Origin: Variovorax paradoxus
GTDB taxonomy: Bacteria > Pseudomonadota > Gammaproteobacteria > Burkholderiales > Burkholderiaceae_C
DNA: 64,000 nt
NCBI RefSeq assembly: GCF_000834655.1
Contig: NZ_JXQQ01000058.1
Coordinates: 1-64,000 of the forward strand
Direction: 5' to 3'
Part shown: positions 28,178-36,230 of the stretch, one piece after another
How positions within the stretch are numbered: the first letter of the stretch is position 1
Layout of the letters: the number at the start of each line of letters is the position of its first letter
The notes under the pieces: model-generated
Database searches by the model: none
Seen by the model: only the letters and a program-made list of their open reading frames with translations
Told to the model about the DNA's origin: nothing
Program-made: the position numbers and the translations under genes

Positions 28178-29719
28178 ATGCGCCTCGTCGACTACCTGGA
28201 CAAGGGCGCGCAGCTGGGCGCCGACGCGCCTTGCCTCTGCATGGGCGACACGCGGCTGTCGTATGGCGACGTGCAGCGCCTGAGCCACCGCGTGGCCCGC
28301 GCGCTTCAGCGCAGCGGCGTCGCGCCGGGCAGCAAGGTGGCGGTGCTCTCCAGCAACGACCCGGTCGCCTTCGCCTGCGTGTTCGGCGTGTCGCGCGCCG
28401 CGGCCGTGTGGTGCCCGATCAACCCGCGCAACGAGGCGGCCGAGAACCGCTTCGTGCTCGACGCCTTCGACTGCACTTGCCTCGTCTTTCACAGCAACTA
28501 CGCGCCGCTGGTCGAAGAGATGCGCGTCGACTTGCCCAAGATGAAGACGCTGGTGTGCCTCGACCAGGCGATGCCGTTCGCGCCATCGCTCGACCAATGG
28601 CTTTCCGGCACGGACGGCGCGCCGATCGACGTGCCCGTGATCGACGACGTCGCGATGATCGCCGGCACCGGCGGAACGACCGGCCAGCCCAAGGGCGTGA
28701 TGCTCTCGGGCCGCAACCTGGAGACCATGTCGGCGCTCACGCTGATGGGGTATCCGTTCGAAGGCCGCCCCGCGTACCTCGCGCTCGCGCCGCTCACGCA
28801 TGCGGCCGGCGTGCTGTGCCTGCCGGTGATGGCGCTCGGCGGGCAGGTGGTCATCATGCCCAAGCCCGACCTTGCCGAATTCCTCGCGCTGATCGAGCGC
28901 CACCGGATCACCCACACCTTCCTGCCGCCGACGCTGATCTACATGCTGCTGCAGCATCCGCAGCTCGCCGCGACCAAGCGCGATTCGCTGCAGTGCTTCT
29001 GGTACGGCGCCGCGCCCATGTCGGCGGCGCGGCTCGAGGAAGCACTGGAAAAAATCGGCCCCGTCATGGCGCAGCTCTTCGGCCAGACCGAGGCGCCGAT
29101 GATGATCTCGATGATGTCGCCGCGGGAGCACTTCAACGCCGATGGCTCGGTGGCAAGGCAACGGCTGTCGTCCGCGGGCCGGCCCGGTCCCCTGGTGCAG
29201 GTCGGCGTGATGAACGGCGAGGGCATGCTGCTGCCGACGGGCGAGAGCGGCGAGATCGTGGTGCGCGGCTCGCTCGTGATGCTGGGCTATTACAAGGACC
29301 CGAAGGCCACCGAGGAAGCCTCGCGCCACGGCTGGCACCACACGGGCGACATCGGGTACTTGGACGCCGACGGTTTTCTCTTCATCGTCGACCGCGCAAA
29401 AGACATGATCATCTCGGGCGGCTTCAACGTCTACTCCGCCGAGGTCGAGCAGGTACTGATGCAGCACCCCGACGTACAGGACAGCGCCGTCGTCGGCCTG
29501 CCCGACGAGAAGTGGGGCGAGCGCGTGGTGGCGGTACTGCAGCTGCACGCCGGGCGGCAGCTGGATGCGGAAGAGATCAAGGCCTTCGTCAAGGCGCGCA
29601 TCGGCAGCGTGAAGGCGCCCAAGCAGGTCGAGGTGTGGGCCGACCTGCCGCGCTCGAAGGTGGGCAAGGTGCTCAAGAAGGAAGTGCGCGCCGCGCTGCT
29701 GCGCGCCGCGCCACACTGA
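28178..29719 (+). CDS. Acyl-CoA synthetase (AMP-binding family)
   Basis: This 513-residue enzyme of the ANL superfamily activates a carboxylic acid to acyl-CoA with ATP. Visible motifs are the P-loop-like AGTGGTTGQPKGVML, the A4/A5 region LFGQTEAPM, the HTGDIGYLDADGF adenylate motif, the hinge DRAKDMIISGGFNVYSAEVE and the C-terminal catalytic Lys in LPRSKVGKVLKKEVR. Length fits medium/long-chain or aromatic acid ligases. It is the third gene of the TetR-controlled operon and would create the CoA ester on which the other two enzymes act or which induces the operon. Acid specificity cannot be read. Confidence 0.9.
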   Translation: MRLVDYLDKGAQLGADAPCLCMGDTRLSYGDVQRLSHRVARALQRSGVAPGSKVAVLSSNDPVAFACVFGVSRAAAVWCPINPRNEAAENRFVLDAFDCTCLVFHSNYAPLVEEMRVDLPKMKTLVCLDQAMPFAPSLDQWLSGTDGAPIDVPVIDDVAMIAGTGGTTGQPKGVMLSGRNLETMSALTLMGYPFEGRPAYLALAPLTHAAGVLCLPVMALGGQVVIMPKPDLAEFLALIERHRITHTFLPPTLIYMLLQHPQLAATKRDSLQCFWYGAAPMSAARLEEALEKIGPVMAQLFGQTEAPMMISMMSPREHFNADGSVARQRLSSAGRPGPLVQVGVMNGEGMLLPTGESGEIVVRGSLVMLGYYKDPKATEEASRHGWHHTGDIGYLDADGFLFIVDRAKDMIISGGFNVYSAEVEQVLMQHPDVQDSAVVGLPDEKWGERVVAVLQLHAGRQLDAEEIKAFVKARIGSVKAPKQVEVWADLPRSKVGKVLKKEVRAALLRAAPH

Positions 29720-29752
29720 CGCCGCCGCCCGCGAGCGGCGGCGCCATGTGCG

Positions 29753-30592
29753 TCAGAAGCGCGCCTTCAGGAAGGCCGACGGGCCTTGCAGCCGCACCTT
29801 CAGCCGCGAGTCGGCGGAGTCGCTGTCGCGGGTGAGGTCGATGTTGGTCACGCCATACGAGACCACGACGCCGACGTTCTTCACCGGGAACCATTCGACG
29901 CCGGCCGAGGCGTTGTAGATGTTGCCGTGGAAGCGGCCGCTGCTCTTCCACACGCCCGAGGCATCGGCGAACAGGCGCAGGTCGGGCGTGATCGCATGGC
30001 GCACGCCGATCTCCAGCAACGGCGCGATGGCGTTGTCGCTCGAACTCTGGCTCAACGTGCCCACCTGGCCGTTCACCGAGACCAGTGCGCTCGCGCCCAG
30101 CGTCGCGCGATAGTAGGCCGCGCCGGCGCCCAGGCCGAGCACGGTGTTGCCCGAGCCGATCCACCACTTGTAGGAGAGCTTGGCGAAATCCAGCTTGGTG
30201 TTGAAGTTCGCGTTGCCGATGGTGCTCAGCGTGCCGAAGGGGCCGAGCGAGGTGTTGTTGTTGAACTCGCTGCCGTAGTCGCGCTTGTACTGGTAGTAGT
30301 CGAACGAAATGCCCTGGCTGTCGCCCAGAAGCACGTCGCCGGTGATGCGCGGCATCGTCACCCGGCCGGGCTTGATGTCGCCCGAATCGAGCGAGCCGTA
30401 GGGCGTGGCGACCGAGGCGTTGAATTTCGGATCGGCGCTGAATGCCCCGACCGAGAAACTGAACCGGTCCAGTGCCGGCGATGGGTCTGCCAGCGCAGGT
30501 GCGGTGGCAAAGAGAAAGCCGGAGCCGACGAGCGCGCCGAGGGCGCCGAATCTGACCGACCAATCGAACGGACGGGAGCGAAGCGACAACAT
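29753..30592 (-). CDS. Outer-membrane beta-barrel protein (OmpW/YfaZ-like), unknown role
   Basis: A 279-residue exported protein with a signal peptide ending at APALA (residue ~36). The rest is a run of alternating amphipathic strands, and the C-terminus ends in Phe (SAFLKARF), as expected for a BamA-inserted barrel. Strands such as GISFDYYQYKRDYG and NVGVVVSYGVTNIDLTR are visible. The family cannot be assigned exactly. ATG 30592 follows AAGGA; the 14 residues upstream in the same frame are probably not translated. The stop is 33 bp from the convergent acyl-CoA ligase stop. Confidence 0.7.
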   Translation of the reverse strand: MLSLRSRPFDWSVRFGALGALVGSGFLFATAPALADPSPALDRFSFSVGAFSADPKFNASVATPYGSLDSGDIKPGRVTMPRITGDVLLGDSQGISFDYYQYKRDYGSEFNNNTSLGPFGTLSTIGNANFNTKLDFAKLSYKWWIGSGNTVLGLGAGAAYYRATLGASALVSVNGQVGTLSQSSSDNAIAPLLEIGVRHAITPDLRLFADASGVWKSSGRFHGNIYNASAGVEWFPVKNVGVVVSYGVTNIDLTRDSDSADSRLKVRLQGPSAFLKARF

Positions 30593-30794
30593 GAGGATCC
30601 TTGAGAAAGAAGAAAAAATGAGGGTCCCGGGCACAACGCGTGGCGCAGCGGTCTGGGCTGCGGTTGGTGCCTCGAGGCCGGACTCCCTTGAACCAGCCGT
30701 ACCTTAGTGAGGGTGCGCGACGCTTCGAATGCGTGGAACGCGGGTCTTCTTGTAGGAATTTTTTGATGCCATCGGGCCGGCGCTACAGTGCCGC

Positions 30795-31451
30795 ATGCGC
30801 AAACACCTCTCCACGACCACCGGCCCTCAGCGTCTTCTCTATGGCACCGTGGTCGGTGTCGCCGTGGCGCTGGCGCCGTGGCCCATCGGGGGCATGGCGC
30901 GCGGGTTGGCCGGCTGGTGCGCCGGCGTGCTGGTCTACCAAGTGCTCACCTGGTGGCTGATCGAGACCTTCGACGCACGGCGAACCCGCGAGCGCGCTCA
31001 GTCGCTGGACCAGCCCAACGTGATGATCCTGGTGTCGATGCTGGTGGTGATCTGCGTGAGCGTGGTGGCCATCGCGATGCTGCTGCAGCAGGTCAAGCAG
31101 CTCACCGGCTGGGAGCGTGCCGGCCACCTCGTGCTCGGCGTGGTGGCGCTGGTCGGATCGTGGCTGATGATGCACACGATCTACGCCTTTCATTACGCGC
31201 ACCGCTACTACATCGACCAGAAGGGTGGCACGCCCGATGGCGGCCTGGACTTTCCGGGCAAGGACGACGCGCCGGACTACTTCGACTTTCTCTACTACTC
31301 GTATGTGATCGGCATGACCTCGCAGGTGTCCGACGTGCAGGCCACCTCGCGCGAGATGCGGCGCATCACGCTGGTCCACAGCGTGCTGGCCTTCGCGTTC
31401 AACATGCTGATCCTGGCGCTGTCGATCAACGTGGTCGCCGGGGCGATATAG
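30795..31451 (+). CDS. DUF1345 family inner-membrane protein
   Basis: A 218-residue membrane protein with five hydrophobic segments. It carries the DUF1345 pattern: an SWLMMHTIYAFHYAHRYY segment, then GLDFPG, a DYFDFLYYSYVIGMTSQVSDV stretch and a final helix. Function is unknown. The His-rich helix (HTIYAFHYAH) followed by Tyr pairs is the most conserved part of the family. The gene stands alone and is divergent from the outer-membrane protein gene. Its stop codon is followed directly by one copy of the dispersed 3'-end repeat. Confidence 0.85.
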   Translation: MRKHLSTTTGPQRLLYGTVVGVAVALAPWPIGGMARGLAGWCAGVLVYQVLTWWLIETFDARRTRERAQSLDQPNVMILVSMLVVICVSVVAIAMLLQQVKQLTGWERAGHLVLGVVALVGSWLMMHTIYAFHYAHRYYIDQKGGTPDGGLDFPGKDDAPDYFDFLYYSYVIGMTSQVSDVQATSREMRRITLVHSVLAFAFNMLILALSINVVAGAI

Positions 31452-31555
31452 CTCGCCCCCAGGCTGCGCGCACTTCGTGTCGCTGCGCCTACCCCCTACC
31501 GGGGGCGGGCCGGCCGCTTCGGGCGGCCGTGCGCGGCGGCCCTCGCGACGAAGAA
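31452..31555 (+). repeat. Dispersed 3'-end element, copy A (half conserved)
   Basis: Starts at the base after the DUF1345 stop and shares the conserved first half (CCCCCAGGCT, then CGCGCACTTCGTGTCGCT) with copies at 32517, 42414 and 55679. The second half differs and holds a strong GGCCGC-TTCG-GGCGGCC-type hairpin (31510-31527). It lies between two convergent genes. Confidence 0.65.
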
Positions 31556-31557
31556 AG

Positions 31558-32490
31558 TCAGGTCGCTTTGGGCTTGGGACCGAGCCGGACGATGCCGGTG
31601 GAGAGCGCCACGCCGCACACGATCACCACGGCGGAAATCAGCATCCACTGCGTGATGTTCTCGCCGAGGAACACCGCACCGTAGAACAGCGCGAACACCG
31701 GTACCAGGAAGGTCACGGTCAGCGCGCGCGCGGGGCCGGCGCGTTCGATCAGCCGGAAGAAGAGGATGTAGGCCACGCCCGTGCAGGCGATGCCCAAGGC
31801 CAGCAGCGCAAGCCAGGCACGCAGGCTCGGCATCTGCGCGGGCCAGAGCCAGATGGCGGGCAGTGCCAGGAAGAGCGTGGCGCCCAGCTGGCTGCCCGTG
31901 GCGGTGGCCAGCGGCGGCACGCCGCCCAGGTAGCGGCGCGTGGCGCTGGCCGAGATGCCGTAGCACAGGCACGCCCCGAGACAGGCGATCACCGCCCAGA
32001 GCGCGGCGTTGCTGCTGGCGCCTGCGTGCAGGCCCGCGCCGCGGCTGGCGAGCATCGCAACGCCGGCAAAGCCGATGACGAGGCCGGCGATGCGCGAACC
32101 GTTCGGCCGTTCGCGGAACCACGCCCAGGCCACCAGCGCACCGAACATCGGGACGGTCGCGTTGAGCACGGCGGCCAGGCCGGAGTTGATGGTCAGGAGC
32201 GCGAAGCAGAAGAGCGCGAACGGCATCCCCGAGTTGAAGACACCGACGCCGAAGGTGGCCTTCCAGTGTTGCGCCAGGGCCGGTCCCTGTCCGCGCAGCA
32301 GCGCGATGGGCAGCAGGAAGAGCGCGGCGATGCTCACCCGCACCGCAGCCGTCGGCAAAGCGCCGAATTCGGCCGCGCCGATGCGCATGAAAAGGAACGA
32401 TGCGCCCCAGAGCGCACCGAGCAATACGAGGTCGATGAGCCAGGGCTTGGCGGAGCTGGTGGCGATGTTGTTCTGTGTTGTTGTGTTCAT
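31558..32490 (-). CDS. DMT-superfamily (EamA) transporter
   Basis: A 310-residue inner-membrane protein with ten helices in two EamA repeats. The first repeat opens with LVLLGALWGASFLFMRIGA and the second begins near residue 155 (AVIACLGACLCYGISA). EamA carriers usually export amino acids, metabolites or drugs; substrate unknown. The gene lies between two copies of the dispersed repeat. ATG 32490 is preceded by GAGAG. Confidence 0.88.
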   Translation of the reverse strand: MNTTTQNNIATSSAKPWLIDLVLLGALWGASFLFMRIGAAEFGALPTAAVRVSIAALFLLPIALLRGQGPALAQHWKATFGVGVFNSGMPFALFCFALLTINSGLAAVLNATVPMFGALVAWAWFRERPNGSRIAGLVIGFAGVAMLASRGAGLHAGASSNAALWAVIACLGACLCYGISASATRRYLGGVPPLATATGSQLGATLFLALPAIWLWPAQMPSLRAWLALLALGIACTGVAYILFFRLIERAGPARALTVTFLVPVFALFYGAVFLGENITQWMLISAVVIVCGVALSTGIVRLGPKPKAT

Positions 32491-32516
32491 GCGTCTCTCG
32501 ATTGTTCCAGGAGCCC

Positions 32517-32615
32517 TTCCAGAAACACCGCGGAACCGGCTCTGCCGGGCCGCTGGTGTTGCCCCCTGTCGGGCGAAGGCGAAGCGACACGAAGTGCGCG
32601 CAGCCTGGGGGCGGA
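32517..32615 (-). repeat. Dispersed 3'-end element, copy B
   Basis: Nearly identical over its length to the copy at 55679 when read on the minus strand: GCCCCCAGGCT, then the ACTTCGTGTCGCTTCGCCTT block, CAGGGGGCAACACC, and a GGCCCGGCAGAGCCGG hairpin ending in CCGCGGTGTTTCT. It begins 2 bases after the ogt stop and is oriented like ogt. Confidence 0.8.
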
Positions 32616-32617
32616 CC

Positions 32618-33115
32618 TTACCTTGCGCCTTCCAACTCCAGGAGCGCGGTCTTGCGATGAAGCCCGCCAGCGTAACCGGTCAGCGAACCGTTGGAGCCCA
32701 GCACGCGGTGGCAGGGCACGATCACGCTGATCGGGTTGCGCCCGACCGCCGCGCCCACCGCGCGCACCGCGGCCGGGTTGCCCACGTGCGCGCTGAGCGC
32801 TCCGTAGGTCATGGTCTTGCCTGCGGGAATGCCGCGCAGCGCATGCCACACGCTTTGCTGGAACGCGGTGCCGTGCGACAGGTCCAGCGGCATGTCGAAG
32901 TCGCCACGCTTGCCCGCGAAGTAATCGCGCAGTTGCGTGCCCGCTTCGATGAGCGCAGGGTGGTCGTCCTTGGTGATCCAGCCCGTGGTATCGGGCCAGT
33001 GGCGCTGCTCGTCGAACCAGACGCCGGCCAGGCCCTGGTCGGTGGCCGCCATCGTGATGCCGCCCAAGGGCGTGTCGATGTGCGAGGTGTAGATGGTCTT
33101 GCTCTTGAACTTCAT
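32618..33115 (-). CDS. ogt: Methylated-DNA--protein-cysteine methyltransferase
   Basis: This 165-residue suicide repair protein takes the alkyl group from O6-alkylguanine (and O4-alkylthymine) onto its own Cys135, found in the family motif IVPCHRVLG. The helix-turn-helix that flips the base is in FQQSVWHALRGIPAGKT, with the Arg finger in NPAAVRAVGAAVGRNP. Length fits Ogt (about 170). It lies 6 bp behind the Ada-AlkA fusion gene, so the two likely form a DNA-alkylation repair operon and together supply the functions that E. coli Ada, AlkA and Ogt have as separate proteins. Confidence 0.95.
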   Translation of the reverse strand: MKFKSKTIYTSHIDTPLGGITMAATDQGLAGVWFDEQRHWPDTTGWITKDDHPALIEAGTQLRDYFAGKRGDFDMPLDLSHGTAFQQSVWHALRGIPAGKTMTYGALSAHVGNPAAVRAVGAAVGRNPISVIVPCHRVLGSNGSLTGYAGGLHRKTALLELEGAR

Positions 33116-33121
33116 GACATT

Positions 33122-34732
33122 TCAGGCTGCGACGCCTGCCGTTGTGATGTTGGAGGAATCCGCCGGCGCTTGCGCAGCAGCCGTGGAAGGAGAAGAGGGC
33201 GCGTGCCATGCACGCAGCACCGCGTAGCTGCGCCAGGGCCGCCACGCCTGCGAGGCCTCGCTGGCCGCGCGCGCGGTGGTCACGCCCAGCGCCTTCTGCA
33301 GCGCGACGTCGCCGGCCGGGAACGCATCGGGCCACCGCAGTGCACGCATTGCGATGTACTGCGCGGTCCACGCACCGATACCGGGGAGCTCCTGCAGCGC
33401 GGCGATGGTCGAGGGCACGTCGGCGCCCGCATGCAGCGCCAGTTTGCCGGCCGCCACTTCGCGCGCAATGGCCTGCAGCGCGGCCTGCCGCTGCCGCACG
33501 ATGCCCAACTGCCCGAGCGCATCGCCGCTGGCTGCTGCAATGGCTGCCGGCGTGGGAAACAACCGGTCCAGCCCGTCGATGGGCGTGGCGATGGGTTCGC
33601 CGAATGCATCGACAAGCCGCGAGCCCAGCGTGCGTGCCGCGGCCACCGTGATCTGCTGGCCCAGCACCGCGCGCACCGCGAGCTCGAAGCCGTCGACCGT
33701 GCCCGGCACGCGCAGGCCGTCGCCGTGCGGAAAGGCCGCATGCAGTGCGGCGTTGATCGCCATCGGTTCGGCATCGAGATCGAGCATGGCGCGGGCGCGG
33801 CTGATCACGATCGGCAGCACCGCGGCGAGCGAATCGCTGACCGACAGCAGCATCTGCTCGCGTTCGATGTCGAAGCGCAACTGCAGCCATCCCGCGTGTG
33901 CCTGTCCGCCCTGCTGCACACGGAGCGTGCGGGCGAGGCGCACATAGGTTGGCGTGTGGCCCTTGGCGGGCGCCTTGCCTTCGGCCGTCGTCGCGACCTC
34001 GACGCCCCGCAGGGCGCGGCGCGCGAAGAAGCCGAGCATCGCGTTCACGTCGTAGGGCGGGCGAAAGCCCAGGCGCACTTCGATCGCCTTGGCTTCGTGG
34101 CCCGGGGTGCCGCTCTGGGCGCCACCCGCGCGCCGCAACGCGCTTGGGTTCAGGCCGTAGTGCTCCACGAAGGCCGCATTGAAGCGCCGCACGCTCGCGA
34201 AGCCGCTGGCCAGCGCCACCTGCGTCATCGGCAGGCGCGTGTCGGCGATCAGCTGCTTGGCGGCCAGGAGGCGCCGCGTCTGCAGGTACTGGAGGGGGGA
34301 GACGCCGAACTGCGCCTCGAAGATGCGCCGCAGGTGCCGGTCGCTCACGCCCAGGCGCGCCGCGACCTGCGCCGCGCCGGGCCCGCTGTCGTCGCCGTGG
34401 ACCCATGCGTCGGGCTCGTCGATCAGCCGTGCCGCCTGCAGCGCGAGGATGCGCGAGGCATCTTCGGTGGACCAGCTGGCCGAGCGCGGCGCCAACTCGG
34501 GCCGGCAGCGCAGGCACGGGCGAAAGCCCTCGGCTTCGGCTTGTGCCGCATGGCGGAAGAACCGGCAGTTCTCGCGCCGCGGCAGCTTGACGCGGCACAC
34601 CGGCCGGCAATAGATGCCGGTGGAGGTCACGGCGGTGAAGAAGGACCCGTCGAAGCGCGCATCGTGCGTCTTCATCGCCAGGTAGCAGGCGTCGCTCTCG
34701 AGCGCTTCAGAGGGGGCGTGGGTGGCAGGCAT
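33122..34732 (-). CDS. Ada-AlkA fusion: methyl-sensing activator and 3-methyladenine DNA glycosylase
   Basis: A 536-residue three-part protein. Residues ~10-85 form the Ada N-terminal zinc domain with YCRPVC and CLRC, matching the four Zn cysteines including the methyl-acceptor. Residues ~95-195 are an AraC-type DNA-binding domain (SDRHLRRIFEAQFGVSPLQYLQ, then ASGFASVRRFNAAF). Residues ~210-510 are an AlkA_N plus HhH-GPD glycosylase with LPGIGAWTAQYIAMRAL and the catalytic Asp in FPAGDVAL. It should sense methyl-phosphotriesters, activate the alkylation response and excise alkylated bases. The Ada methyltransferase domain is missing and is replaced by the separate ogt just downstream. Start is ATG 34732; TTG 34738 is possible. 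Confidence 0.92.
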   Translation of the reverse strand: MPATHAPSEALESDACYLAMKTHDARFDGSFFTAVTSTGIYCRPVCRVKLPRRENCRFFRHAAQAEAEGFRPCLRCRPELAPRSASWSTEDASRILALQAARLIDEPDAWVHGDDSGPGAAQVAARLGVSDRHLRRIFEAQFGVSPLQYLQTRRLLAAKQLIADTRLPMTQVALASGFASVRRFNAAFVEHYGLNPSALRRAGGAQSGTPGHEAKAIEVRLGFRPPYDVNAMLGFFARRALRGVEVATTAEGKAPAKGHTPTYVRLARTLRVQQGGQAHAGWLQLRFDIEREQMLLSVSDSLAAVLPIVISRARAMLDLDAEPMAINAALHAAFPHGDGLRVPGTVDGFELAVRAVLGQQITVAAARTLGSRLVDAFGEPIATPIDGLDRLFPTPAAIAAASGDALGQLGIVRQRQAALQAIAREVAAGKLALHAGADVPSTIAALQELPGIGAWTAQYIAMRALRWPDAFPAGDVALQKALGVTTARAASEASQAWRPWRSYAVLRAWHAPSSPSTAAAQAPADSSNITTAGVAA

Positions 34733-34842
34733 GGGCAAATGATACGGTTTCGCCTCGTTTCAACTGGCCGTTTTCGGACATGTGGGCAGGCGGGGCGTTG
34801 CCTACAATGCCCCGTTCCGAAAACAACAGGGAAACGCCTTTC

Positions 34843-36225
34843 ATGCAGCTCAGCGCGTCGATCTTCAAGGCCTACGACATCCGCGGCGTCGTACCCGTCA
34901 CCCTCGATGCCGAGGTGGCAGAAGCGCTCGGCCGCGCGTTCGGCAGCGCCGCCCGCGCCGCCGGCGAGAAGGCGGTGGCCGTGGGGCGCGATGGACGCCT
35001 GTCGGGCCCCGCGCTGGTCGAGGCGCTGATCAAGGGCCTGGTGGCCACCGGCGTCGAGGTGATCGACGTGGGCGCGGTCACCACGCCCATGCTCTATTTC
35101 GCGGCCCACACGCTGTGCACGAGCGGCATCCAGGTCACCGGCAGCCACAACCCCAAGGACTACAACGGCTTCAAGATGGTGCTGGCCGGCCGCGCGATCT
35201 ACGGCGACGAGATCCAGGGCCTGCGCAAGACCATGGAAGACGGCACCGCGAAGCTCGCCCCCGGGGGCAGCGTGCGCAAGGTCGACGTGACCGATGCGTA
35301 CGTGAAGCGCATCGCGGGCGACATCAAGCTCGCACGCCCGATGAAGATCGTGGTCGATTCGGGCAACGGCATCGCGGGCGCCACGGCCCCTGCCATCTTC
35401 CGCGCCATCGGCTGCGAGGTGGTCGAGCTCTTCAGCGAAGTCGACGGCGACTTCCCCAACCACCACCCCGACCCCAGCAAGCTGGAGAACCTGAAGGACC
35501 TGATGGCCGAACTGGCCAAGGGCGAGGCCGAACTGGGCTTGGCCTTCGACGGCGACGGCGACCGCCTGGGTATCGTCACCAAGGACGGCCAGAACATCTT
35601 CCCCGACCGCCAGATGCAGCTCTTCGCGCAGGACGTGCTCTCGCGCGTGCCGGGCGGCACCATCGTCTACGACGTGAAGTGCTCGCAGCGCCTGGCGCCC
35701 GCCATCGAAGCCGCAGGCGGCAAGCCGCTGATCTACAAGACCGGCCACTCGCTCATCAAGGCGAAGATGAAGGAAATCGATTCGCCCCTGGGCGGCGAGA
35801 TGAGCGGCCACATCTTCTTCAAGGAGCGCTGGTTCGGCTTCGACGACGGCACCTATGCCGGCTGCCGCCTGCTGGAGATCCTGAGCAAGAGCCCGGACGC
35901 GAGCGATGTGCTCAACGCGCTGCCCACCAGCTTCTCGACGCCCGAACTCAACGTGGCCTGTGCCGAAGGCGAGCCGCACGCGGTGGTCGACACGCTCGTC
36001 AAGAGCGCGAACTTCGCGGCGCCCGCCAAGGTCTCGACCATCGACGGCCTGCGCGTTGACTGGCCCGATGGCTTCGGGCTGATCCGCGCTTCCAACACCA
36101 CCCCCGTGCTGGTGCTGCGCTTCGAAGGCCAGACCGACGCGGCGCTCAAGCGCATCGAGGCTGAAATGCTCGCGCTGCTGCGCACGGTCAAGCCCGACGC
36201 CAAGCTGGCCGAAGCCTCTCACTGA
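34843..36225 (+). CDS. Phosphomannomutase/phosphoglucomutase (AlgC-like)
   Basis: A 460-residue four-domain alpha-D-phosphohexomutase. The catalytic phosphoserine is Ser101 in TGSHNPKDYNG, Mg2+ is bound by DGDGDR, the sugar loop is GGEMSGH and the phosphate loop is RASNTTPVL. It interconverts mannose or glucose 1- and 6-phosphates for LPS and exopolysaccharide synthesis. Family length 450-465. ATG 34843 follows AGGGAAA. The gene is 5 bp upstream of waaA, so both probably form an envelope-polysaccharide operon. Confidence 0.95.
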   Translation: MQLSASIFKAYDIRGVVPVTLDAEVAEALGRAFGSAARAAGEKAVAVGRDGRLSGPALVEALIKGLVATGVEVIDVGAVTTPMLYFAAHTLCTSGIQVTGSHNPKDYNGFKMVLAGRAIYGDEIQGLRKTMEDGTAKLAPGGSVRKVDVTDAYVKRIAGDIKLARPMKIVVDSGNGIAGATAPAIFRAIGCEVVELFSEVDGDFPNHHPDPSKLENLKDLMAELAKGEAELGLAFDGDGDRLGIVTKDGQNIFPDRQMQLFAQDVLSRVPGGTIVYDVKCSQRLAPAIEAAGGKPLIYKTGHSLIKAKMKEIDSPLGGEMSGHIFFKERWFGFDDGTYAGCRLLEILSKSPDASDVLNALPTSFSTPELNVACAEGEPHAVVDTLVKSANFAAPAKVSTIDGLRVDWPDGFGLIRASNTTPVLVLRFEGQTDAALKRIEAEMLALLRTVKPDAKLAEASH

Positions 36226-36230
36226 CACCT

